Assembly: GCF_023716865.1 (NCBI RefSeq)
Contig: NZ_CP092417.1
Span: 1,342,001-1,406,000 of the forward strand
DNA: 64,000 bases
Direction of reading: 5' to 3'
From: Endozoicomonas sp. SCSIO W0465
GTDB lineage: Bacteria > Pseudomonadota > Gammaproteobacteria > Pseudomonadales > Endozoicomonadaceae
Part shown: in pieces, positions 17,043-24,953 of the stretch
How the letters are laid out: each line of letters begins with the position of its first letter
Numbering within the stretch: position 1 is the stretch's first letter
The notes under the pieces: model-generated
The model's input: the letters and a program-made list of their open reading frames with translations, nothing else
What the model was told of the DNA's origin: nothing
The model's database searches: none
Made by a program: the position numbers and the translations under genes

Positions 17043-17600
17043 ATGGGTACCGCTATTAAGAAAAATATCAGGCATTTCAGCGCCTCTTACTTGATAAAAA
17101 CGGTGTCAGAATGCTTCGAAAACATCCCAGATCACCGTCCAAATAAATGCGTTATCCCATTTCCTAACTTCCTGAAATCTGCCTTTGCGATGATGCACCA
17201 GAAGTTCGATTCGCTATTAGGATTTGATGAAGAGCGGCTGGATGATATTTGCTGTCATAATCTTGAAAAACTCTATCATGTAAAAGGCGGCAAAGTTCCT
17301 TCCGATACTCGAATGAGAGAGGTTATTGATCCGGTTAATCCCATTGGGTTGAAGACGCCGTTTAAAGAACTGTTTTCTGTCGTTCAGCGCAATGGTGCTC
17401 TGCAGGGTTATGCATTCAACTGCGGCAAGTTGAAAAATTGTTATCTGCTTCCTATTGATGGCACTGGTCTCTTTTATTCGGGAACCTGCCGCTGTGATGA
17501 CTGCTGCATTAAAAATGAGGGCAAAAAAACGAAATCTTTTACCACAACATTATGGGGGGCTGTATTGTCCACCCATCCAGAAAAACCGTCATTCCATTAG
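17043..17600 (+). CDS. DDE transposase, first frame (N-terminal part)
   Basis: 185 residues of an IS4-superfamily-like transposase. The segment FENIPDHRPNKC near the N-terminus and LLPIDGTGLFYSG, with the first catalytic Asp, are visible. The frame ends soon after a run of six G (17551-17556), where the second frame (17552-18364) takes over. A -1 shift at this run joins LWG to GCIVHPSRKTV and gives a sensible single protein of about 440 residues. Either it is programmed frameshifting or one G has been lost. IS ends were not found. Confidence 0.75.
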   Translation: MGTAIKKNIRHFSASYLIKTVSECFENIPDHRPNKCVIPFPNFLKSAFAMMHQKFDSLLGFDEERLDDICCHNLEKLYHVKGGKVPSDTRMREVIDPVNPIGLKTPFKELFSVVQRNGALQGYAFNCGKLKNCYLLPIDGTGLFYSGTCRCDDCCIKNEGKKTKSFTTTLWGAVLSTHPEKPSFH

Positions 17601-18364
17601 CGCCCGAAGCGATTTGTCGGCAAGATGGTTTCACAAAGAATGATTGTGAAAAAGCGGCAATAAGGCGTTTTCTGGCTCAGACAAAACACGACCATCCGCG
17701 CCTGAAACTGGTGATTCTGCTGGATGGTCTATACGCGGAGAACCCTACCATTGCTATGATCAGAGAGTATGGGTGGAAATTTATCATCGTGGCCAAGGAT
17801 GGTAACCATGTGTCGCTTATTGAGGCCATGAACACCCTTTATGATGAAGGTCAGGTTCATCATCACAAAATCGTTGATGAGAAGAATAACACGACTCATA
17901 AATTTCGCTACGCCAATAACGTTCCCCTCAATCTTCAGGATGAAACTGAGCGGGTTAATGTTCTGGATTACATTGAAATTGACAAAAAAGGAATTCAGCA
18001 TGTCTGGTGTTGGATAACCGATATTGAATTAACAGATGATACCGTTGAATCAGTAATGCGAGGAGGTCGTTGTAGATGGCGAATTGAAAATGAAACGTTT
18101 AATACCCTGAAAAATCAAGGCTATCAACTTGAGCACAATTACGGTCATGGCGAAAAACATCTGGCTAAGAATTTCGCCTACCTCACTTTTCTGGCATTCC
18201 TGGTTGATCAGATACAGGAACTGGCTTGTCCAAAATTTCAACAGGCTTTAAATAAGCCAAAGAAGCCTACACGCAAGCGATTATGGAGAAAGATCACCAG
18301 TTTCTTTCTCACGTTGATGATTGATAGCTGGGTAATTTCTCAAAAAGTGCTGGAAGCAGGATAA
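17552..18364 (+). CDS. DDE transposase, second frame (C-terminal part)
   Basis: Carries the second Asp (LVILLDGLYAENPTI) and the Glu region (GGRCRWRIENETFNTLKNQGY, followed by LEHNYGHGEKHLAKNF). The ATG at 17552 lies in the G-run and is not a natural start. The product is meaningful only as an extension of the preceding frame. The family could not be named with confidence. Confidence 0.72.
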   Translation: MGGCIVHPSRKTVIPLAPEAICRQDGFTKNDCEKAAIRRFLAQTKHDHPRLKLVILLDGLYAENPTIAMIREYGWKFIIVAKDGNHVSLIEAMNTLYDEGQVHHHKIVDEKNNTTHKFRYANNVPLNLQDETERVNVLDYIEIDKKGIQHVWCWITDIELTDDTVESVMRGGRCRWRIENETFNTLKNQGYQLEHNYGHGEKHLAKNFAYLTFLAFLVDQIQELACPKFQQALNKPKKPTRKRLWRKITSFFLTLMIDSWVISQKVLEAG

Positions 18365-18391
18365 TTTCGGTCAGTCGTCTATCCTCTCACC

Positions 18392-20050
18392 ATGGCTTTT
18401 CTAGAACACCAGCAGTTACAACCTGAAGATCTACTGAGATTCATCACTCAGCAGCAAGAGCAGATCATTCAGCTCAAAGAGCAGATAGAATTGCTTGAAG
18501 CAGAGATTCGTCGTCTAAAAAAACTGCCCGCAAAGCCTGACATCAAACCAAACACCAAACCTCCCGATGATGACACCGGCAGCCCTGATGGAGATCCATC
18601 CGCTCCTGAGGGTAACGATGGAGCCAGCCCAGACACCTCGTCAAAGCAGAAGGTTAAGAAGCCCAACGAGAAAACCAGAAAGCAGCGTAAACAGCCCCGA
18701 AAGCCATCGGCGGAAAAATCCATACCCATTGCTGCCACTGATGTTCCGGAGGGATCAATCAGGAATGGAACCACCCCTTTTCATGTTCAGGAACTGACAA
18801 TACAAACATCCAGTATTGAATATCTTTTAGAGCAATGGGTGACACCCGATGGACAAACCATTACGGCCAAACCGCCAGCCAGCCTTCATGGACATCATTA
18901 CGGGCCAATGCTGCAGGCCTACGTTCTGCACCAGTATCATGGTTGCTCCGTTACCCAGCCAGAACTGCTGGACTGGCTATGGGACATTGGAATCTCTATT
19001 TCCAGCGGGGAACTCAGCCAGCTTCTGACGAAAGGACACGAGCAGTTCCATGCTGAGAAAGATGAGCTGTTGACTACAGGTATTCGCTGTTCAAGTTATA
19101 TCCAGACAGACGACACGGGAACAAGGCATAAGGGGAAGAACGGTTACTGCACCATCATCAATAACGAGTCCTTTGCCTGGTTCGAGAGCACAGACAGCAA
19201 AAGCCGGGAAAATTTCGTAAGCCTACTGCACCGCCCATGGTCAACTTACACGTTCACCGACGATGCCTTGATCTATCTGGAAAAACTGGATTACCCCAAA
19301 AAGTGGCTACGCGTTCTTAATCCATACAGAGGCGTCACCTTCCTGAGCCATGAAGCCTGGGAAGAATGTATGAAAGACCTGAGACTAACTGGTAGACGGC
19401 GCCAGCAGGCCAGTGAAGCCATGATTTATGGCAGCCTGATACAGCATGGAGCAGGACATCTTACCACCTTCAGTGATGGGGCAAGGCAGTTCGACGTTTT
19501 CAAACACAGCCAGTGCTGGATACATGCAGAGCGAGGGCTGGCAAAAGTTCATCCGGTCAATGATCAGCAGGCCATGGCTCAGAAATGGCTTCGGACATGG
19601 TTCTGGGCCATTTACGATGACCTTAAAGACTTCAAGACAGAGCCAACTGAAAAAAAGGCAATAAAAGTACGACAGGGGTTCCAGGCGCTGATCCAAACCC
19701 AAACGTGCAGTGGGCTTCTTCAGGATGCTCTGTCAGGGTTGGCTGTAATCAAGGAAGAGCTATTACTGGTTCTGGATGACCCGAGCTTACCGCTGCACAA
19801 CAACCTGAGCGAGAGTCAGATACGAGAATATGTTAAACGACGAAAGATCAGTAGTGGGACGCGAAGCGATTTGGGGCGGCAATGTCGCGACACCTTTGCC
19901 AGCCTGAAAAAAACGTGTCGCCTGTATGGTCTCTCTTTTTGGGATTATCTGAAAAGCCGACTAATGGGCGATGGGTTATTTCCGAGATTGAGTAACCTGA
20001 TTGAGGAGGCTTCACGTCATCTTCCGTGTGGTGCTGCCAGCAGTTTTTGA
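18392..20050 (+). CDS. Divergent IS66-like transposase
   Basis: 552 residues: an N-terminal coiled coil (QQQEQIIQLKEQIELLEAEI), a long Pro/Asp/Lys-rich linker, then a DDE core with YIQTDDTGTRHKGKNGYC (Asp), a central region containing CWIHAERGL (the IS66-type CNAHHLREL position) and PLHNNLSESQIREYVKRRK (Glu). The organisation equals IS66 TnpC, but the sequence is far from the 504-residue copies here. It lies 28 bp after the previous transposase. Its own IS ends were not identified. Confidence 0.82.
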   Translation: MAFLEHQQLQPEDLLRFITQQQEQIIQLKEQIELLEAEIRRLKKLPAKPDIKPNTKPPDDDTGSPDGDPSAPEGNDGASPDTSSKQKVKKPNEKTRKQRKQPRKPSAEKSIPIAATDVPEGSIRNGTTPFHVQELTIQTSSIEYLLEQWVTPDGQTITAKPPASLHGHHYGPMLQAYVLHQYHGCSVTQPELLDWLWDIGISISSGELSQLLTKGHEQFHAEKDELLTTGIRCSSYIQTDDTGTRHKGKNGYCTIINNESFAWFESTDSKSRENFVSLLHRPWSTYTFTDDALIYLEKLDYPKKWLRVLNPYRGVTFLSHEAWEECMKDLRLTGRRRQQASEAMIYGSLIQHGAGHLTTFSDGARQFDVFKHSQCWIHAERGLAKVHPVNDQQAMAQKWLRTWFWAIYDDLKDFKTEPTEKKAIKVRQGFQALIQTQTCSGLLQDALSGLAVIKEELLLVLDDPSLPLHNNLSESQIREYVKRRKISSGTRSDLGRQCRDTFASLKKTCRLYGLSFWDYLKSRLMGDGLFPRLSNLIEEASRHLPCGAASSF

Positions 20051-20460
20051 GAAATTACATAGCTGGGACAGTTTGTTTAAAGCGATTGCCCATGGTGCTA
20101 AAGCACAGAAGATAGCTTTTGACACATCATGATTTAGCAAGATAGCCAGAACTTTTCAGGGTAGTGATAGTTATTTCCCATAGCAGCGCAAGCTGCGGCC
20201 TTTCTACGTTATCAGAAATTATGAATACACCGGTTTTCAGGTTAGGTCCTCTGACGTGTATTCGTCGGGAGTCGTTGCTCGACTACTTTCTTTACTGCAA
20301 TCTCTAATTTTTCAACGGACATCGTTCTATTCCCAATAGAAAGGCAAACGCAGGCGTTTATAACGGCAATAAGTAAATCATTATTTTTTAAGAAATAACA
20401 CTTACTGTCTCTGATTGTCGATATGGAAGGAAGATGGAAGTGTTCTTAACAGGGGAAGGA
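20051..20460. other. 410-bp stretch without a recognised gene
   Basis: No credible ORF or RNA gene was seen. A short inverted repeat GAATACAC / GTGTATTC (20223-20263) is present. Part may be the right end of the 18392-20050 element. It separates transposon debris from the tRNA unit. Confidence 0.4.
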
Positions 20461-20493
20461 AAATAAAAAGCCCACATCCCTAGATGTAGGCTT
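20461..20493 (-). terminator. Rho-independent terminator of the tRNA unit
   Basis: On the minus strand an 11-bp stem with one G-U pair (AAGCCTACATC ... GATGTGGGCTT, loop TAGG) is followed directly by TTTATTT. It begins 5 nt after the encoded CCA of tRNA-Ile2. Confidence 0.85.
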
Positions 20494-20498
20494 CTGTA

Positions 20499-20817
20499 TG
20501 GTGGCCCCAGCAGGACTTGAACCTGCGACCAACCGATTCAACTTATCCAATATTTTCATACTGGGCTGGACTATATCATCATCCTCGCAGTGCGATAGGA
20601 TGCCGGACGCTAGTAGTGTCTTACACAGCAAGATCGTGCTGAACCACTTAGTCTCTGAACCTTCACTTCACGCCTGAAGTGCTTGGCTGCTGATTGGCAT
20701 GGGATATCTCTATCCTTTAGCTTTCCAGCAATTCATCCGGTTTTTCCATATGCCATTACTGGCACAGGTCACAATTTCTCATGAGTCGGGTGCTCTAACC
20801 AACTGAGCTATAGGGCC
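20499..20817 (-). tRNA. tRNA-Ile2 (anticodon CAU) interrupted by a group I intron
   Basis: The 5' exon is 20781-20817 (acceptor GGCCCTA, D-arm GCTCAGTTGGTTAGAGC, ending in the anticodon CAT). The 3' exon is 20499-20538 (AATCGGTTGGTCGCAGGTTC and on, with CCA encoded). The joined tRNA resembles E. coli tRNA-Ile2, in which the CAU anticodon is lysidine-modified to read AUA; elongator Met is less likely from the body sequence. A 242-nt insertion directly after the anticodon is a group I intron (separate entry). One C-U mismatch is present at the base of the anticodon stem (27-43). Confidence 0.88.
20539..20780 (-). ncRNA. Group I self-splicing intron in tRNA-Ile2 (242 nt)
   Basis: Core elements appear in the right order on the minus strand: P-like AATTGCTGGAAAGC (20720-20733), Q-like AATCAGCAGCCAAGC (20681-20695), R-like GTTCAGAGACTAAGTG (20645-20660) and S-like GATATAGTCC (20568-20577). 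The 5' exon ends in UCAU, which can pair with an internal guide GUGA in the intron start (GAGAAATTGTGACC), giving the required U-G pair at the splice site. The intron ends in G. It has no homing-endonuclease ORF. The insertion point is that of the well-known Azoarcus tRNA-Ile(CAU) intron. Confidence 0.87.
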
Positions 20818-20988
20818 GAACTTCCAATTTGCACAATATCAATTAGTACATATTTTTAAGGCGACCAACAAGGACGCTTTAAAAATCCATACTATAACAA
20901 ACAATTTTAGCTGTATTTCTGTCTAATCCTATGTTTATCAGCATGTTAGGCTCGATTCTAATGTAACAAACAACTTCGCACCACATAA

Positions 20989-21045
<57 letters not shown>

Positions 21046-21057
21046 TGAAGGGGTTGG

Positions 21058-21087
21058 ATTATACGCATAGATTTACCCTACCGCCAA
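21058..21087 (-). promoter_or_regulatory. Sigma-70 promoter of the tRNA unit
   Basis: The minus strand has TTGGCG (21082-21087), an 18-bp spacer and a perfect TATAAT (21058-21063), placed 12 bp before the truncated tRNA. No other promoter was noticed between it and the intron-bearing tRNA, so both are probably on one transcript ending at 20461. Confidence 0.75.
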
Positions 21088-21110
21088 CCCTGTTATCGCC
21101 TTTTTAGGAC

Positions 21111-21747
21111 TTACGCATTGATGACACCGATAAATTTTGGTAGGAGGTGATCCTTCCCCTTTGCAAAACTCTCAATGAAAGCGCCTATTGTCTCTTTAAA
21201 CAGCCCCCGTTGGTGCTGATAAATATTCGTAAACTCCTGCTCTATCTGCATTTTCTGGAGATAAACAAAAGCTAAAATTGCAGCAAATATATGGTTTCTG
21301 ACGGGTCGTTCGCTGCGAACCTGAAAGTGCTCAATATGGCAAACCTGCTTGATCGCCCTGTGAAACTGTTCGATCTGCCAGTGCTGGTCATGGATCTGCT
21401 TGAAGTCATTGCGTTCAAAAGGGACTTCCTCTGGCAAGTAAACCACGTAGTGGCGACGCTGGTCTTTTAGCATCGTCCTGAACAACCGGATCTTACCGAA
21501 GTCTTTGAGCCATACATCCAGACCATTGTCGGGGATGTCGAGGTGTTGAACCTGCTGCCATTTACCTTTTTCCAGTGATACTGTCCTGTTTTTCTCAACG
21601 GCAAACATAAACCCAGTCTGATGGTTTTTAATCGTCTTCAGGTTAGTCGTGCAGCTGTACCAGGAGTCACCGGTAACGAACGCTGGCTTCAGCCCCCATA
21701 CCAGCACTTCAATCAACATTTCACGGAAGTAGTCGTTTTTTGTCTTG
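21111..21747 (-). pseudogene. 3' part of the IS701-like transposase gene
   Basis: C-terminal 211 codons: FVTGDSWYSCTTNL (second Asp) and QHWQIEQFHRAIKQVCHIE (Glu). Joined across the intron to 23679-24094 it gives an uninterrupted 350-residue enzyme (YDKSE-DKTKNDYFREM). The intron lies on the other strand, so splicing of the transposase mRNA cannot remove it and the gene is inactive. Confidence 0.85.
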
Positions 21748-23678
21748 GTACGCCCGGCATGGGCATGAACTGATGGGGTGAAAGTCCCCTGTGGGAGAAC
21801 CTACATCTGACTGGCGGTAAAGACGCCTGCTGATGACAACCACTAGCTTAAGGCAAGTGCAGTCCCGCGAGGGGCTGTGCGGAGGCAGTCTGAGTGCAAA
21901 GGTGCGAGCCGACGTACAGAAATCGCATATAAGGCTGAGTCTCTGGGCGAGTGAGCCAAGGATCACAAAGCCCTATGGTTCGTGAGACACGGTAAATGCG
22001 GCGGTTGTGCACTGAAAGTTCATGTCCTTATCCGGGGAGATCTGTTCAACATGCGATTGGTAATTCCCAGTTCTCAGCCACTGGTTACAACAGGCTCGGC
22101 GAACAGGTCTCATCATCCTGTTCGAGCAAACCCGATGGCAACCAATAGCGCCAGCAGAGGTAACTCCGCGTGGTGATTGGACAGAAGTCAGCAGAGGCCA
22201 TAGTAGCTGTACGACAGAAGCCATTAACGGATGGGAAGTCGTTAGCGAAGGGCCGAACATCGACGACAAAGAGGAGACTGATTCCCTCAAGGCGATGCAG
22301 CCGTCCGGCGACTCACCGTACTTGGCGACAGAATCTTTAACCAGCTTTGAACCATGATCTACTAAATTGCGTACTTGAACCGGCTAATCTGGCAAGTGCA
22401 TGGAAACAGGTCAAAAGCAACAAGGGTGCTCCGGGTATTGATGGAGTCACTATTGAAGCTTATCCAGACTTTGCCAAACAGCATTGGCCTTCAGTGCGTC
22501 AAGCCTTATTGGACGGAACCTACCAGCCATCACCCGTGCGCCGACATGTTATAGAAAAGCCGGACGGCGGTGAGCGTTTGCTGGGAATCCCTACCGTGAT
22601 GGATAGGGTCATACAGCAGGCCATTGTGCAGGTGCTGACCCCTGTCTTTGATCCGGGTTTCTCTCCAAACAGCTTCGGCTACCGACCGGGACGGTCAGCA
22701 CACGACGGAGTCCGTCAGGTTAAGCAGTTGATCAACCGGGGGCTTCATTACGCTGTTGACGTTGATCTGAGTAAATTCTTTGATACGGTTAATCACGACG
22801 TTTTGATGTCGAGGGTCTCCCGTAAGGTCCGCGACAAACGCCTTCTGAAACTGATTGGTAGCTACCTGCGCTCCGGTGTCATGATTGAGGGCAATGTCTA
22901 CCCGACCAGGGTTGGCATGCCACAGGGTGGGCCTTTATCACCCTTGCTGTCTAATGTGGTCCTCGACGAACTCGACAAGGAGCTTGAATATCGGGGTCAT
23001 TGCTTTGCAAGATACTGTGATGATTTTGTGATTCTCGTCAAAAGTCAGCGTGCAGGGGATCGGGTGATGCACAGCATTACCCAATTCATTGAACGCAAAT
23101 TGAAACTGAAGATTAACTCCCGGAAAAGTAAAGTTGTGAAAGCAACAGAAAGCGAATTCCTGAGTTTCACCTTCACAGGGAAGAAAGTTCGCTGGGCCCA
23201 GAAGTGTCTGGACCGATTCAAATACCGGATACTCAAGTTGACCAGTCGTCGCTGGGGTGTCTCAATGCAACATCGGTTACGCAAATTGGCACAATATATC
23301 CGGGGTTGGATGGGGTATTTCCGGTTATCGGAATATCACCGACCAATTCCCCTGCTGGATCAATGGATACGTCGGCGAATCCGTTGCTGCTTTCTGAAGC
23401 AATGGCGCAAGCCGAAAACCCGTTTTAAGAATCTGGTCAGGTTAGGCGTTGATAAAATTAACGCCGCCAAGATCGCAGCCAGCAGCAAAGGGTATTACCG
23501 TCTGAGTAAAACCTATGCGGTACAACAGGCACTGAATAACAGTTACCTCGCGAAAATTGGGCTTGTTTCATTGAAAGACTTATGGATCAGGTTTCACCAT
23601 CATCGTTGAACCGCCCGGTGCGGACCCGCATGCCGGGTGCTGTGGGGAGGGCTGGAGAAAGACCGGCCCTTACCCGAT
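21748..23678 (+). mobile_element. Group II intron (1931 bp), antisense within a transposase gene
   Basis: The exact ends are fixed by the restored transposase frame. The intron begins GTACGCCCGGCATGGG (the usual start is GTGYG, so the third base is variant) and ends CCCTTACCCGAT. Domain V is visible at 23608-23641 (GAACCGCCC...CGGGTGCT) and a domain VI hairpin follows (AGGGCTGGAGAAAGACCGGCCCT). About 600 nt of structured RNA (21748-22346) precedes the maturase ORF. There is no target duplication, as expected for retrohoming. Confidence 0.92.
22347..23609 (+). CDS. ltrA: Group II intron reverse transcriptase/maturase
   Basis: 420 residues. Conserved RT blocks are present: GAPGIDGVTIEAY, RRHVIEKPDGGERLLGIPTV, FGYRPGRSAHDGV, DVDLSKFFDTVNHDVL, GMPQGGPLSPLLSNVVLDELD and the catalytic YCDDFVIL (YCDD in place of the commoner YADD). 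A group II maturase X domain follows (WGVSMQHRLRKLAQYIRGWMGYF). No HNH endonuclease is present, so mobility would rely on RT and ribozyme alone. The stop overlaps the first bases of domain V. It appears intact. Confidence 0.95.
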   Translation: MNHDLLNCVLEPANLASAWKQVKSNKGAPGIDGVTIEAYPDFAKQHWPSVRQALLDGTYQPSPVRRHVIEKPDGGERLLGIPTVMDRVIQQAIVQVLTPVFDPGFSPNSFGYRPGRSAHDGVRQVKQLINRGLHYAVDVDLSKFFDTVNHDVLMSRVSRKVRDKRLLKLIGSYLRSGVMIEGNVYPTRVGMPQGGPLSPLLSNVVLDELDKELEYRGHCFARYCDDFVILVKSQRAGDRVMHSITQFIERKLKLKINSRKSKVVKATESEFLSFTFTGKKVRWAQKCLDRFKYRILKLTSRRWGVSMQHRLRKLAQYIRGWMGYFRLSEYHRPIPLLDQWIRRRIRCCFLKQWRKPKTRFKNLVRLGVDKINAAKIAASSKGYYRLSKTYAVQQALNNSYLAKIGLVSLKDLWIRFHHHR

Positions 23679-24094
23679 TCTTCCGATTTGTCGTATATCC
23701 TGTAATTCACCGGCATATGGCGCCCGGATACGTCGGTGTAATAAAGGGTGATGAGGTTAACTCCCTTAACCACTCGGTGATGTTTACCCGACCAAAAGTG
23801 GCCAACCAGTGCCACGGAGTAGCTATAAGGTTTGTCGAGCACGCTGTCATCAACGCTCAGGGTGCCGCCAATAGGGTTTAAACTTTTGACTGCTTCATCG
23901 TACATATCTTTGGGCTGATAGTTTTCACGCTTAAGAAAGCGGTTTGCGCTATCGTGAGAAAAGTCGGTAACCTCGGCCAGTCTTGTGCATGTTGATGATT
24001 TTGGCTCACTAATCAAAAAGCCAATGTATTTTGCAAGAGTGCATCGTGCAGTGGTCGGTCGAGTGGTAGTTCTCACTTTCATCCCTGAAGACAT
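23679..24094 (-). pseudogene. 5' part of the IS701-like transposase gene
   Basis: N-terminal 139 codons including SVDDSVLDKPYSYS (first catalytic Asp), ending at VNYRIYDKSE, where the group II intron enters. The start at 24094 is provisional: another ATG follows four codons later and neither has a clear ribosome-binding site. Confidence 0.82.
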
Positions 24095-24227
24095 CTGTTT
24101 TTTGGCATTATCAAATTTTAGAGCCTGTTGTCAATGCGTAAGTCCTACTTTTGACGGTTTTTCCTTACAGTCCCCTCTGATTACTGCCGATTCTATAGAA
24201 GATCAGGAATCGGTTGGAATATTCTGG

Positions 24228-24953
24228 ATGCTATCTCAGCTGTTTCACTTTTTTCTATCCAATTGGGGACAGTTGTTCTTTGCCGTTGTTTTCGCCGGCA
24301 ATCTGGTGGTCGGTAAAGCCCTGGTGGATAGTGCCCGTGAACTCTATGGTATTGCTGCTGTTGAACGACTTACCCATTGGCAAAATCTGATGATCTACAG
24401 CAAGAAGCTGCCAGAGCCCCAAAAGCTGGTTGAAGTGAATGACTTCTTTAACCGCATGCGATTTATGAATGATATTGATCACTGGGGGGAAGAGGATTTC
24501 TGGGCGACGCCTGTGGAGTTTCTGGCCAGTGGTGCCGGGGATTGTGAAGATTTCTCGATTGCCAAGTATTTTACCCTGCGCGAGCTTGGCGTGTCCGATG
24601 AGAAGCTGAGGATAACTTATGTAAAGGCGGTTGAGTTTGATCAGGCCCATATGGTGCTTAGTTATTTTGCCAGTCCGGGTCAGGAACCACTGATTCTGGA
24701 CAATCTGGTCAGTGAGATTCGTCCCGCCAGCCATCGTCAGGATCTGGTTCCCGTTTATCACTTTAACGGTGATGGACTCTGGCTGTCCCGTCAGCGTGGT
24801 GAAGGGGTTCGAAGTGGTCAGTCCAGTAAAATAAAGACCTGGACTGAGTTGCGCAAACGGTTGCAGAAATCAAACCGTCAGGGAAGACTGAATAAAGGGG
24901 GGGGGCTGATGGATAGATTTGCCTCCGAAAAACCAACAGGGATGCCACCATGA
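24228..24953 (+). CDS. lapG: LapG-like periplasmic cysteine protease
   Basis: 241 residues from the ATG at 24228 (MLSQLFHFFLSNWGQLFFAVV), chosen because the hydrophobic export segment starts there; sequence further upstream is IS DNA. It is a bacterial transglutaminase-like cysteine protease with the Cys in GAGDCEDFSIAKYFTL, His in FDQAHMVLSYF and Asp in LILDNLVSEI. Known role: LapG cleaves the N-terminus of large surface adhesins to release cells from biofilm and is held back by LapD. It overlaps lapD by ATGA, so they are translationally coupled. No adhesin gene is in the window. The IS ends only 80 bp upstream, so the native promoter may have been displaced. Confidence 0.9.
   Translation: MLSQLFHFFLSNWGQLFFAVVFAGNLVVGKALVDSARELYGIAAVERLTHWQNLMIYSKKLPEPQKLVEVNDFFNRMRFMNDIDHWGEEDFWATPVEFLASGAGDCEDFSIAKYFTLRELGVSDEKLRITYVKAVEFDQAHMVLSYFASPGQEPLILDNLVSEIRPASHRQDLVPVYHFNGDGLWLSRQRGEGVRSGQSSKIKTWTELRKRLQKSNRQGRLNKGGGLMDRFASEKPTGMPP

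Larger units (their letters stand above)
21105..24147 (-). mobile_element. IS701-like element carrying a group II intron
   Basis: Inverted ends TAGGACTTACGCATTGA (21105-21121) and its complement (24131-24147) are perfect over 17 bp. CTTTT occurs on both outer sides (21100-21104 and 24148-24152), giving a 5-bp duplication or a 4-bp one plus a chance match. Without the 1931-bp intron the element is 1112 bp with one transposase gene. The family assignment comes from the DDE protein style and is tentative. Confidence 0.8.

Noticed and set aside
22347..23609. Reverse transcriptase as part of a retron or diversity-generating retroelement acting on the F-box genes
   Set aside because: It has the group II maturase X region, lies in a complete intron with domain V, and no template/variable repeat pair with adenine-directed changes was seen.
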